DNA from: UBA2638 sp046293135
GTDB lineage: Bacteria; Pseudomonadota; Alphaproteobacteria; Micavibrionales; Micavibrionaceae
Direction: 5' to 3'
Assembly: GCA_046293135.1 (NCBI GenBank)
Contig: JBKBPR010000001.1
Coordinates: forward strand, 372,001 to 436,000
Length of the DNA: 64,000 bases
Position 1 is the stretch's first letter, and each line of letters begins with the position of its first letter. This document shows, piece after piece, positions 24,081 through 33,437 of the stretch. Position numbers and translations under genes: made by a program. The notes under the pieces were generated by a model, which had not been told where the DNA came from, made no database searches, and saw only the letters and a list, made by a program, of their open reading frames with translations.

Positions 24081-26185
24081 TCGCGCCACCACGCAAACAC
24101 TGCCGCGCCGAGCAGCAAGCTCAACATCAGCCAGTCAGGCACGAAGTCCTTTTGCGTGACGCCTTGCACTGTGAATTCGCGGTTTTCCCGCAAGGCCAGC
24201 CAGTTTGATCCGGCATAGCTCGATTGCCCCGGCGAGAGTAGGCGGATATCAGGCTGAGGCGTTTCTTCCAGCCAGATCGCCCCGCCGCGTGAGGCTCTCA
24301 ACATCGGTTGCATTTTATCCACCGTGGTGACAACGCCGCGCAGCTCGGGCGGATTAAGCTCCCCGACAATCGCAAAACGCTTCTCGCCGAACTGGTCTTC
24401 AAAGCTGTAAATTCCGATTTGATCGGCGTTGATTTGCGCCTCTAGAAAGCCGTTCGGCCTGCGCTCCAGCGTGATGGTCTCGCTTGTGCCATCGGGGGCG
24501 CTCATGGCAATCGATGGCTCGCGCGATTGAAAATCACGGGCGCGGACGGAAATTGTTGTATTGCTCACGCTGATATTGAGCGCGCGTTCATCCAGCTCAG
24601 GCTCTTTCATCAGCCAATGCACGATACGGCGCAGCAATTCGGTATGCGGCCCGCCTTGCTGGTAACCACGCGACCACAGCCAGATATGATCGCTGGAAAG
24701 CTGCGCAACACGGCCATTTTCAACACGGTCGAGAATCAAGAGCGGTTCGCTCCCCGCCCCATACATCAGGGTTTCGCCGCTTTGTTGCTTGATGCTGATC
24801 TGACGCAGCCAATCCCCCCATTCAGGCGTAGCCGTCGTGCCCGCACTCATGCCGCGCCACATCAAGGCGCTGGTGACGGGGTGTTGCCGCCCGATATCGC
24901 TCAGATTTGGCTTGAAGGGCTGCTGCAAGATTGCTCCTGTCGGCGCGCCGGGCAAAATATCCATCAGCGCCGTGAAATAAATCGAATCCTGTCCCGCAAA
25001 GGACGGGCCGCTGGCCTCCAGAAATGCCCCGCCTTCCTTGACGTAATTGGCAATATTCCTGAAATAGAAATCGGGCAAAATGCGGTTGAGCTTGTATCGG
25101 TTAAACACGATCAGATCAAATTCATAGAGCTTGACCTCGAACAATTCACGGAAGGGAAATGCGATCAGAGATAGCTCGTCTTGCGGTGTGGCGTCGAGCT
25201 TTTCAGGCTCGCGCAGAATTGTGAAATGCACCAGATCGACGCTCGGATCAGAGGTCAGAAGATCGCGCCATGTCCGCCCACCCGCATGCGGCTGCCCTGA
25301 AACCAGCAGAACGCGAAGCCTTTCGCGCACACCGTTGATCATCAGCGCGACTTTATTATTGGCAAGGGTGATTTCATCATCAACGGGGGCGGTTTCAATC
25401 TCGAAAACATTTTGCCCCGCATGATCGATTTTCAGCTCAATCGTTTGCTCGGTATTCACAGGAACGCGCAGCAATTCCGACGGTTCGCTCTGGCGGCGAA
25501 TGGTGACATAGGCGCTGCTATCGTTGATATTGGGCGTGTCCTCAATCTTGTATTTGATGGTGACGGTTTTCCCGACAATCCCGTATGACGGCGCTTCGAG
25601 AATGCGCAGCTGGCGGTCGCGTTCATTTTGCGAGCCGCTGAGCAGCAAATGCACAGGGCCGTATTCTTGCGCGGCCTCTTGCGAAGCGCCCGTTAGTGAA
25701 GGGATATCATGAATTTGTCCGTCACTGATGATAAACACACCGGCGCGGCGGCGGCGCGGGACATCGGCCAGCGCGACATCAAGCGATTGAAACAATCGCG
25801 TTTCATTGATAATCGAATCTTGAAACATATCGGGCGCTTGGATGATACGCAGATCAAGCGCGGGATTGCCGGAGAGAGTGCCTTGCAGATATTGCAGCGC
25901 CCTGTCCGTGCGTTCGCTGCGATTGCCGAAATTTTGTGACGGGCTGCGGTCAACGAGGATAACGGCAACATCCTGAACGGGCTGGCGCTTTTCCTCCATG
26001 ATCGAGGGCTGCATCAAGGCAATCAAAAACAGCGCAATCGCAATCGCGCGAAAATGCGTGGCCTTGCGGCGTTTGAATACGCCATAGCCCCAGAATAAAA
26101 ATGCGGCAATGCCAAGAACGATCAGCCATTCCAGCGGCAAAGCGGGGGAGAAATGAACGCTCAATGTGTTGTGAAAGGCTTCCAT
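24065..26185 (-). CDS. Membrane protein with VWA-like and glutamine-amidotransferase-like regions
   Basis: 706 residues: two N-terminal membrane helices (about 18-36 and 46-62), a VWA-like region starting VAVILVDRSPS, a beta-rich middle, a class I glutamine-amidotransferase-like fold (about 290-450: LRVLLVSGQPHAGG, DLIVFNRYKLN, GGAFLEASGPSF) without a clear catalytic triad, and a C-terminal membrane helix (about 680-700). Last gene of the moxR operon; it begins three bases after the DUF4159 stop. Likely part of an envelope complex assembled by MoxR (inference). Confidence 0.72.
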   Translation of the reverse strand: MEAFHNTLSVHFSPALPLEWLIVLGIAAFLFWGYGVFKRRKATHFRAIAIALFLIALMQPSIMEEKRQPVQDVAVILVDRSPSQNFGNRSERTDRALQYLQGTLSGNPALDLRIIQAPDMFQDSIINETRLFQSLDVALADVPRRRRAGVFIISDGQIHDIPSLTGASQEAAQEYGPVHLLLSGSQNERDRQLRILEAPSYGIVGKTVTIKYKIEDTPNINDSSAYVTIRRQSEPSELLRVPVNTEQTIELKIDHAGQNVFEIETAPVDDEITLANNKVALMINGVRERLRVLLVSGQPHAGGRTWRDLLTSDPSVDLVHFTILREPEKLDATPQDELSLIAFPFRELFEVKLYEFDLIVFNRYKLNRILPDFYFRNIANYVKEGGAFLEASGPSFAGQDSIYFTALMDILPGAPTGAILQQPFKPNLSDIGRQHPVTSALMWRGMSAGTTATPEWGDWLRQISIKQQSGETLMYGAGSEPLLILDRVENGRVAQLSSDHIWLWSRGYQQGGPHTELLRRIVHWLMKEPELDERALNISVSNTTISVRARDFQSREPSIAMSAPDGTSETITLERRPNGFLEAQINADQIGIYSFEDQFGEKRFAIVGELNPPELRGVVTTVDKMQPMLRASRGGAIWLEETPQPDIRLLSPGQSSYAGSNWLALRENREFTVQGVTQKDFVPDWLMLSLLLGAAVFAWWREGKVK

Positions 26186-26188
26186 GGT

Positions 26189-29059
26189 TTATTGCCCCAG
26201 CCTTTCAAGAATATGCGGAATATGCACCTGATCGGATTTGTAATTCCCTGTCAGCGCATACATGATGACATTGACTCCAAAGCGCAGCGCATGTTCCTGT
26301 TGCCTGTTTGCGCCGTAAAGATTGCGCGTGCCGCCGCGCATATTATCCGCCCAGCTCGCCGCCCAGTCATGCGATCCGATCAGAACCGAGGATACGCCGT
26401 CCCGCCCCTCTAAGCTATCGGCCTCAACCCATAACGTGCCGCCCGTATATTTTCCGGGGAAGGAATCGAGCAGGTAAAATGCCCGCGTCAGAACGTGATC
26501 TTTGGGAACGGGGCGCAGCGGCGGAATATTCAAATTGGCGACAATCTCCCGCAAGGCTTGGGCATTGGGTGAGCCGCCGATCCGTCCGGCGCTGAAATTT
26601 TGATCGCGGGTGTCAAACAAGATCGTGCCGCCGTGATTGAGGTAGTGCTGGATATTATGCGCGGCCGCGGCGGAAAGCGGTTCGGCTGACGGGGTGATCG
26701 GCCAGTATAAAATCGGGAAAAAGGACAAGATATCGCTATCAGGCGTAAGCCCGACAACCCCCGCAGGTTCAGCCGAGGTGCGCATCGTCAAAATCGTGGC
26801 GAGGATTTCAAGCCCTTGCTGTGTCACACTATCAATGCTGCTATCGCCTGTTTTGATATAAGCGAGATAGAGATCATCGGCGTATTTCATGCGATCCTCA
26901 AGCGCGGTATTGCCGCTCAAGCTTTGCGCGGTTTGCGCCTTGGTGCTGTGCAATGGCGCGGCGCTCATGATAAGGCTGAGGCCGATGCAGAGAACCGCAG
27001 CGCCAAGCCCGCCTTTAACAGTGCCGCCAAGATTTTTCAATCTGCCAACGCCGCCCTTCAGCGCGGCCAAGCGCATCGCCCCGCCCATCAGCAGCAAAAT
27101 CAGCCAATCGGCAACCAGCAGCAGCAAGGCGAGATATAAAAGATACGGGCGCAAATCCAGCTCGTAATCGCGGGTATAGCCCTTGACCTGATAAGGCGCG
27201 GGGAGTGAGGGAACGGCGTTCAGTTCCTTGAGATGATCGCCCAGATTGATAATCTTTTGCACGCCGCCGCGCCCGTAAATGCCGGGGGGCGTGTCGGGGT
27301 TGATATGGATAGAGCCTGAATCGCTGTTCGTCCCGATCTTGAGCGGCTTGATGGTATTGCCCGCCTGTTTGAGCGCGCCAAAACCGTCAAGCACATAAAG
27401 CGGATCAAGGATGGTGTTTTCGGTGAAAATCTCCTCGACATTGCGCCCCGCCAGATCGGTGATGCGGCGTAAGACACGCACAAACAATCCGCTCAGCGCA
27501 AAATTCGACCATTCGGGCGAGGCGGTGGTATGCACCAGCACGATCAATCCGCTGCCCTTACGGTCGGCGGTGATGAGCGGCGTTCCATCGGTCAGGCTCG
27601 CCCATGTCTTTTGCGCGATGTCCTGAACAGGCTCGGCGAGGACTTGCTGGCTCACCGTAATATCGGGAGGAATATCCATCCCGAAGAACGGGCTTTCCGG
27701 TGCAAACGGCGAGAGCTTGAGCGGTGTTTCCCAGCTCAAAGCGCCATCAAGGGAGCGCTCGGTTGTGCGCAGCGGAACAGGCACAAGATAAGGTGTGTGC
27801 AGGCTCTGGGTCATATTCGGCCCCGCAAAGCGCAGTAAAAGCCCGCCTTTTTGAATCCATTTTTCAAGCGCGTTGAGCGTATCGCTCGGCAGCGCGCCGA
27901 TATCGGGCAGGATAATAACGGCGGGATTGACCTCCAGCAAGGCTTGCACCGTGCCGAAATGAAGCTGCGCATAAGGCTCTAGCGCGCGGCGGATATAGGT
28001 CACCGATTGCGTTAGAGCGGCGGGGGTATCGCTGTTCAGCTCATCACCCGCAATCCCGACCGAGCGTTTGCGGAATTGTTCATCGACCATATAAACACTG
28101 GCTGCGCTGCGCCGCCCCGCAACCGAAAATTGCCCGATCTCGTTGCGCAATAATTCAGGCACATCAAAACCAACCTCATAGAGCGTTGTCGCGGGCTGGC
28201 TCTGGATTGTGCTATTGGCCAGAATGCGGCCATCTTGCGTGCGGGCTTGGGCGGCAATCGGAATGGCGGCGGGCAAAGCGGGGGAGGTCAGCACCGCGAT
28301 TTTCGGGTCAATCCCGACGCTTTCAGGCTCTTGCAAGGCAAGGGGCAGGCTCTCGCTTTCCAGCCTGTAGAACTGGAAATTGCCGCGCCCCGTGCGGGTC
28401 AGGGCGGTTAAAAACGCGCTCAAATTCTCATCATCCAGCCCGCTGGAAAAAAAGATTGTATTCTCGGCGCTCGTTACGCCAGTGCCAGTATTGTCGCTCC
28501 GCTGACCCCGTTCACTCCGCTCAAGCTCACGGATCACAGCAGGGTAATCATTGAACCATGGTTTGGGCTTGAGCGCCCGCAGCGTTTGCAAAGCCTGCGT
28601 TGCCGAAAGCGCCCTGATATGATTTTCGCGCTGATCTTCAGGCCGCGCCGCTGTGGTAATCAACTCGATGCTGCGCCGATCACGCTCGGCTTGCGCCAGA
28701 ATATCGGCCGCCGCCTTGGTGATAAGCTCCCAATTTTGCGCCGCCGCCCAATCATCATTGATGACGATGCGCAAATTGCCGCGCCCCTCAATCGTTGCCG
28801 AAGGGTTGTAAACAGGCTGCGAGAGGGCGAAAATCAGTAAGGCCGCAATCAACAACCGCAGCAGCAAAAGCCACCACGGCGTTTTGGACGGGGTCATGGT
28901 TTCGGGGATCAGCCCCGCCAGAAACCGCGTTGCCGGAAAGCTGATTTGTTGCGGACTTGGCGGCGTAACGCGCAGCAAGAACCACAAGATCGGCAAGCTC
29001 AAAAGGCCGAGCAGAATATACGGATTTACAAATAAAATATTGCTCAAGAACGGAAGCAT
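26189..29059 (-). CDS. BatA/DUF4159 domain membrane protein
   Basis: 956 residues: BatA-type N-terminal membrane segments (about 8-30 and 60-80), a long periplasm/cytoplasm region with GATase-like sequence, more membrane segments (about 640-690 and 705-725), and a C-terminal DUF4159 domain (about 755-956: DDLYLAYIKTGDSS, SFFPILYWPIT, GGTILFDTRD). The ATG at 29059 overlaps the stop of the DUF58 gene (TAATG). An alphaproteobacterial arrangement of the MoxR-associated operon; biochemical function not established. Confidence 0.82.
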   Translation of the reverse strand: MLPFLSNILFVNPYILLGLLSLPILWFLLRVTPPSPQQISFPATRFLAGLIPETMTPSKTPWWLLLLRLLIAALLIFALSQPVYNPSATIEGRGNLRIVINDDWAAAQNWELITKAAADILAQAERDRRSIELITTAARPEDQRENHIRALSATQALQTLRALKPKPWFNDYPAVIRELERSERGQRSDNTGTGVTSAENTIFFSSGLDDENLSAFLTALTRTGRGNFQFYRLESESLPLALQEPESVGIDPKIAVLTSPALPAAIPIAAQARTQDGRILANSTIQSQPATTLYEVGFDVPELLRNEIGQFSVAGRRSAASVYMVDEQFRKRSVGIAGDELNSDTPAALTQSVTYIRRALEPYAQLHFGTVQALLEVNPAVIILPDIGALPSDTLNALEKWIQKGGLLLRFAGPNMTQSLHTPYLVPVPLRTTERSLDGALSWETPLKLSPFAPESPFFGMDIPPDITVSQQVLAEPVQDIAQKTWASLTDGTPLITADRKGSGLIVLVHTTASPEWSNFALSGLFVRVLRRITDLAGRNVEEIFTENTILDPLYVLDGFGALKQAGNTIKPLKIGTNSDSGSIHINPDTPPGIYGRGGVQKIINLGDHLKELNAVPSLPAPYQVKGYTRDYELDLRPYLLYLALLLLVADWLILLLMGGAMRLAALKGGVGRLKNLGGTVKGGLGAAVLCIGLSLIMSAAPLHSTKAQTAQSLSGNTALEDRMKYADDLYLAYIKTGDSSIDSVTQQGLEILATILTMRTSAEPAGVVGLTPDSDILSFFPILYWPITPSAEPLSAAAAHNIQHYLNHGGTILFDTRDQNFSAGRIGGSPNAQALREIVANLNIPPLRPVPKDHVLTRAFYLLDSFPGKYTGGTLWVEADSLEGRDGVSSVLIGSHDWAASWADNMRGGTRNLYGANRQQEHALRFGVNVIMYALTGNYKSDQVHIPHILERLGQ

Positions 29060-30093
29060 TATCCGGCGCCTCCACCCATCTGATGGTTGAGCGGCTGGAA
29101 GCTGAGAATTTCCCAAATCGCCGCCAGCGTGGTCTTATAATCCGTATCGGTGCGGTGAAGAATATAGTTCCATTTTTGCTCCTTACAGAGCTTGGCGAGC
29201 ATGGCGTTGTGGCTCTCAATCCGTTCCTTATAAATATCCCGCACCGCGCCGACATTTTCGATTTGCTCCAGCGCGTTTCCATGCATATCGCGGAACAGCA
29301 CCCGCCCGTCATAGGGCAATTCCAATTCGGCAGGGTCGAGAATCTGCACAATCAAACCGCCATCGCTTTGTGCGGAAAATTGCTTGAAGCTCTGCTCGAT
29401 ATTTTCCAAAGGCTCAAGAAAATCACCAATCGCCACGAAAAACGCATGGCGGGGCAGGGGGGAGCCTTGTGTTTCGGGTAAGGCCGCCGCCGCTGTGCTT
29501 TTTTGCGCGGCGCTGCTTTTTGAATCGCTGCTCTGTTCATCACTCAAAAGATGCAGCCCCAATTCCTGAACGGCCTGTGCGCTGCGCCCTGTTTTGCGGC
29601 TGCCTAGAGCGCTGATTTGCTCGCCGGCGCGGGTCATCATCATTGCCAAGGCCAAGGTTAAAACCCGTGCGGCGTTGAGTTTGTCAGGCAGTTTTGCCTT
29701 GGAGGAGAATCGCATTGATGGCGCGGCGGAGCACCAGAATACAGAGGTTTGCGTGGTCTGCCATTCCTTTTGCTTGATGAATACGCCTTGCGTTTTGGCG
29801 GTTTGTTTCCAGTCAATATCTTGCGGCCTGTCGCCTTGCACATAGGGGCGGAACTGCCAGAATTTTTCCCCTGTGCCGGGGCGATATTGGCTGTGCGCGC
29901 CGTGCAAAATGCTCATCACCGCTTTTTCGGCCAAGGCTTGCAGGGCGGGCAAGCTCTCGCTTTCGGCCTCGGCCTTGCCGCGCAATCGGGCGAATAAATC
30001 CATAAAGCTTGCGGCGCTTTCGGTTTTTATGGCGCTCTTTGTCGCGGTCTTTGTTGCGGTTTTACGCGCGGTTATGGTGTGGTCTTGTTTCAA
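29059..30093 (-). CDS. DUF58 domain protein of the moxR operon
   Basis: 344 residues with the DUF58 signature (GTGEKFWQFRPYVQGDRPQDIDWKQ) followed by a VWA-like C-terminal half. Start is uncertain: the only early start is TTG at 30093; ATG at 30003 (MDLFARLRGKAE) is also plausible and closer to family length. DUF58 proteins are partners of MoxR AAA ATPases. 37 bp after moxR. Confidence 0.85.
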   Translation of the reverse strand: MKQDHTITARKTATKTATKSAIKTESAASFMDLFARLRGKAEAESESLPALQALAEKAVMSILHGAHSQYRPGTGEKFWQFRPYVQGDRPQDIDWKQTAKTQGVFIKQKEWQTTQTSVFWCSAAPSMRFSSKAKLPDKLNAARVLTLALAMMMTRAGEQISALGSRKTGRSAQAVQELGLHLLSDEQSSDSKSSAAQKSTAAAALPETQGSPLPRHAFFVAIGDFLEPLENIEQSFKQFSAQSDGGLIVQILDPAELELPYDGRVLFRDMHGNALEQIENVGAVRDIYKERIESHNAMLAKLCKEQKWNYILHRTDTDYKTTLAAIWEILSFQPLNHQMGGGAG

Positions 30094-30130
30094 GGCTCAC
30101 AAATCCAAAAAATGTTACAGTTAAACGACT

Positions 30131-31165
30131 TTAAAGATCCTCGCACAAGGCTTTGAGGATATGATGCGCGGTAATGCCGTTGGCACGGGCTTTGAAATTG
30201 AGCGCCATACGGTGACGCAATACAGGCTCGGCCAATGCAACCACATCATCAATCGACGGGGCGGTGCGTCCTTCCATCAGCGCCTTGGCGCGGCAGGCCA
30301 GCATCAAGCCTTGCGATCCGCGCGGCCCTGGGGCCCATGTCACATATTCATTGACCAGCTTATGCGCGCCCTCATCAGGCCTTGCCCCGCGCACGAGTTT
30401 CAGGATCGCCGCCACGACATTCTCACCAATCGGCATATCGCGCACGAGCGCTTGAATATCGAGCAAGTCTTTCGCGTTCATCACCGCCTTGACGCTGGCG
30501 CTTTGATTGCTGGTGGTGGCAAGGATGATCTGGCGCTCGGTGGTTTCATCGGGGTAATCGACATTGATCTGCATCAAGAAACGGTCAAGCTGCGCTTCGG
30601 GCAGCGGGTATGTGCCTTCTTGCTCCAGCGGGTTTTGCGTGGCCAGAACATGAAACGGCTGGGGCAGTTTGATCGCCTTTCCGGCAACACTGACCTCGCG
30701 CTCCTGCATCGCTTGCAGCAGCGCCGATTGCGTGCGGGGGGAGGCGCGGTTGATCTCGTCAGCCATCAGGAATTGTGTAAAGACAGGGCCTTGAATGAAA
30801 CGGAAGGAGCGCTTACCCTTTTCGTCTTCTTCGAGAACCTCTGTACCGACCACATCGGCGGGCATCAGATCGGGCGTACATTGAATACGGCCGCTATCCA
30901 GCCCCAGAACCTTGGCCATAGTTTCCACAAGCAGCGTTTTGGCCAATCCGGGAACGCCGATCAGCAAAACGTGGCCGCCGCAAATCAGCGTGGTCAATGT
31001 TTGGTCAACGACGGTGTTCTGGCCGAAGACAATCTTGGCGATTTCCTGCCGCGCCAGATCAAGCTTGGCCGAGGATTCGGTGAAGCGCTTTTCAATCGGA
31101 GCGGATTTGCCGCCGCTATTGCTTGCGGTGTCTTTGGTCTTGCTGGATGGTACGCTGGAGCTCAC
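30131..31165 (-). CDS. MoxR-type AAA+ ATPase
   Basis: 344 residues: Walker A GVPGLAKTLL, Walker B FLMADEINRA, sensor motif FHVLATQNPLEQEGTYPLPEAQLDRF and the C-terminal lid. MoxR ATPases are thought to act as chaperones for VWA-containing complexes. I start at GTG 31165, which has AAGGGAGA about nine bases upstream; the open frame runs further upstream but that part has no family resemblance and faces the divergent DUF1285 gene. First gene of the four-gene minus-strand operon. Confidence 0.93.
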   Translation of the reverse strand: MSSSVPSSKTKDTASNSGGKSAPIEKRFTESSAKLDLARQEIAKIVFGQNTVVDQTLTTLICGGHVLLIGVPGLAKTLLVETMAKVLGLDSGRIQCTPDLMPADVVGTEVLEEDEKGKRSFRFIQGPVFTQFLMADEINRASPRTQSALLQAMQEREVSVAGKAIKLPQPFHVLATQNPLEQEGTYPLPEAQLDRFLMQINVDYPDETTERQIILATTSNQSASVKAVMNAKDLLDIQALVRDMPIGENVVAAILKLVRGARPDEGAHKLVNEYVTWAPGPRGSQGLMLACRAKALMEGRTAPSIDDVVALAEPVLRHRMALNFKARANGITAHHILKALCEDL

Positions 31166-31252
31166 GGCTTTAATCTCCCTTGGGCTTTCTGGTTTTTGTT
31201 GGGTAGAATGTATTATATAGTCTGATTTGGCTAAAAAAAGAGAAAAAGTACG

Positions 31253-31750
31253 ATGCGCAAAGGGGATACACGGCAATCTTCGGAACGGCCTTCTGAAAGC
31301 GGAGCTTCGCAATCGCCCGATTTTGCGATTGATGCGGAGGGTCGCTGGTTTCATATGGGCGCTGAAATATCGCGTAAGGCGCTGGCGAAGCTCTTTGCGG
31401 ATCGGGCGCTCAAGATGGACGAGGCGGGGCGTTATTGGCTGCAATCGCCGTTCGAGAAATATCCGATTGCGGTGGCGGATGTGCCGTTCTTGATCGTTGA
31501 TTACGAACACATAGCGGGCGGGTTTGATTTTATCACCAATATGGATGAGCGCATTCCCGTTGGCGCGGCGCATCCTATCGAGCTGCGTCAAAGCGCGGCG
31601 TTTGACGGGATGGAATTGCCCTATATCCATGTGCGTGACGGGCTTTATGCGCGGCTGGGGCGCTCGGTCTATTACAATCTGCTACAAGAGTTCGGCGCAG
31701 AGATCAAAAGCCGCGGCGCGGTTTTCGCCTTGGGCAGGCTGGAGGCGTGA
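31253..31750 (+). CDS. DUF1285 family protein
   Basis: 165 residues. The DUF1285 signature is visible: FAIDAEGRWFHMGAEISRKALAKLFADRAL, YWLQSPFEKYPIAVADVPF and the C-terminal DGLYARLGRSVYYNLL. A small soluble beta-rich fold of unknown function, widely kept in alphaproteobacteria next to moxR and the CCA-adding enzyme. The next gene begins four bases after its stop. Confidence 0.85.
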   Translation: MRKGDTRQSSERPSESGASQSPDFAIDAEGRWFHMGAEISRKALAKLFADRALKMDEAGRYWLQSPFEKYPIAVADVPFLIVDYEHIAGGFDFITNMDERIPVGAAHPIELRQSAAFDGMELPYIHVRDGLYARLGRSVYYNLLQEFGAEIKSRGAVFALGRLEA

Positions 31751-31754
31751 TAAG

Positions 31755-33056
31755 ATGAAAACCGATAACCGCGCTCCCGCCCTCATGCTTACCCCCGCTG
31801 AAAAAATTCCGCTCCAGAGCTGGATGATTTGCGAAGAAACGCAAGCGGTGCTTTCAGCCCTGCGCGGTGAGGGTAGGCGTGAGAAAAACACAAGCGCCGC
31901 CCCCGCCGCATTAGCCCCCGCCGCGTTATTTGTCGGCGGCAGTGTCAGGAACGCGCTATTGGGGCAAGCGGTTGAGGATATCGATATTGCCACGCCGCAC
32001 CTGCCCGAAATGGTGATGGCGTTGCTGGAGGGGCAGGGCATCAAGGCCATTCCAACCGGAATAGATCACGGCACGGTGACCGCTGTTTTGAACGGGCGGC
32101 ATTTTGAAATCACCACCTTGCGCAAGGATGTCTCTACCGATGGGCGGCGCGCTGTTGTCGCTTATACCGATGATTGGGCGCAGGATGCGGCACGGCGGGA
32201 TTTTACGATGAACACATTGCTCGCCGATGATACGGGGCAGATTTTTGACCCGCTGGGCTGTGGGCTTGATGATTTGCGTGCGCGCAAAATCACCTTTGTC
32301 GGGCAGGCCGATGCGCGCATCAAGGAGGATTATCTGCGCATCTTGCGCTATTTCCGTTTTCACGCGCAATATGGCTTTGCACTCTCGGCTGAGGCGGCTG
32401 ATTTCAAGGCTTGTACCGAAAATGCGGACGGGCTGGCGCGGCTTTCGAAGGAGCGCATAACGCAGGAATTTTTCAAGATATTGGCGGCGGATAACAGCGC
32501 CGAGATTCTAAGGGTTATGCTCGCGCATCAAATTTTGCCCGCATTTGCGCCCTTGGCCACGCATATGACGCTCTTGAAAGATGTCTGCAATTTTCAAAAA
32601 AATTACGGGCTTATCTCTCTCTCGGCGCGGCTTTATGTTCTGGGCGGTTGCGCCGCCGCCAATCATTCGCCCTTGCCGCCGCCCATTCTTGAAACATTGC
32701 TGATCCCCAAAGTCTTTCAGAAAGACGCGGCCACCTATCAGCAAGCTCTATCGATGGATGATATGGCAGAGCCGCGCACGGTGCGGCGGGTTCTGTATCG
32801 CTGCGGGCGGATGGCGGCGGCGCAAGTCTTGATGATTTCACTGGCGCAAGACCGCGTGATGAACGGCTATGTGCCCAAAGCGCTGGAGATTATTCAAAAT
32901 TGGGATATTCCCGATTGCCCCGTTAGTGGTGAGGATATGATAAAGGCCGGAATTCCTTCCGGCCCGCAAATCGGTGATATATTAGAAAGACTGGAGCAAC
33001 ACTGGATCGAGAGCGATTTTACCCTCTCGAAAGACCGGTTGATGTCTATGCTTTAA
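31755..33056 (+). CDS. cca: CCA tRNA nucleotidyltransferase / poly(A) polymerase family
   Basis: 433 residues: the nucleotidyltransferase head with FVGGSVRNALLGQAVEDIDIAT (Gly-Gly and DxD metal site), the RRDFTMNTLLAD motif and the RNA-binding neck (RIKEDYLRILRYFRFHAQYG). Adds or repairs the 3' CCA of tRNAs. The tRNA-Leu in this window already encodes CCA, so repair is the likely role there. GGAGG lies nine bases before ATG 31755. Confidence 0.92.
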   Translation: MKTDNRAPALMLTPAEKIPLQSWMICEETQAVLSALRGEGRREKNTSAAPAALAPAALFVGGSVRNALLGQAVEDIDIATPHLPEMVMALLEGQGIKAIPTGIDHGTVTAVLNGRHFEITTLRKDVSTDGRRAVVAYTDDWAQDAARRDFTMNTLLADDTGQIFDPLGCGLDDLRARKITFVGQADARIKEDYLRILRYFRFHAQYGFALSAEAADFKACTENADGLARLSKERITQEFFKILAADNSAEILRVMLAHQILPAFAPLATHMTLLKDVCNFQKNYGLISLSARLYVLGGCAAANHSPLPPPILETLLIPKVFQKDAATYQQALSMDDMAEPRTVRRVLYRCGRMAAAQVLMISLAQDRVMNGYVPKALEIIQNWDIPDCPVSGEDMIKAGIPSGPQIGDILERLEQHWIESDFTLSKDRLMSML

Positions 33057-33325
33057 GCAATATCCATAGAACAAATTCTATTTGAACCATGTGTCAGGCA
33101 AATTCTGTTGTTGCTCTCTGGATCAACAAAAGCACTTGATGCGCCTGTTTCTTGAAGCGCAATATTCATTGTCGCGGATAGACCCGGAGCGTCAAAGGCA
33201 AGTTCGACACGCGTTGCCATGCCGTCTTCATCGGTTTCGAGCACATTAAATACGTGCTTTAATCCTTGTTGTTGCGGAAGTTCGACCTTAACTTCTTGAC
33301 CAGCGACAAATTTAAAATCTTTCAT
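33053..33325 (-). CDS. Small unknown protein
   Basis: 90 residues from ATG 33325 (GGAG upstream), soluble, beta-rich look (KFVAGQEVKVELPQQ, HVFNVLETDEDGMATRVELAF), no signal peptide. Overlaps the end of cca by four bases in convergent orientation. It has three Cys residues, two in repeated NRIC words near the C-terminus. No family recognised. Confidence 0.6.
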   Translation of the reverse strand: MKDFKFVAGQEVKVELPQQQGLKHVFNVLETDEDGMATRVELAFDAPGLSATMNIALQETGASSAFVDPESNNRICLTHGSNRICSMDIA

Positions 33326-33437
33326 TTTACTCAGTTCTCCGTGTGATTTAGAATTGGCATATAATACCGATTTTATCGAAAATTGCAAGTTTTTGCTGGT
33401 TTGATAACAAGCTATAAAACACTAAAGATTACTCTCT

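Noticed and set aside
30161..31225. 354-codon plus-strand open frame
   Set aside because: Fully antisense to the MoxR ATPase, whose Walker and sensor motifs are unmistakable.
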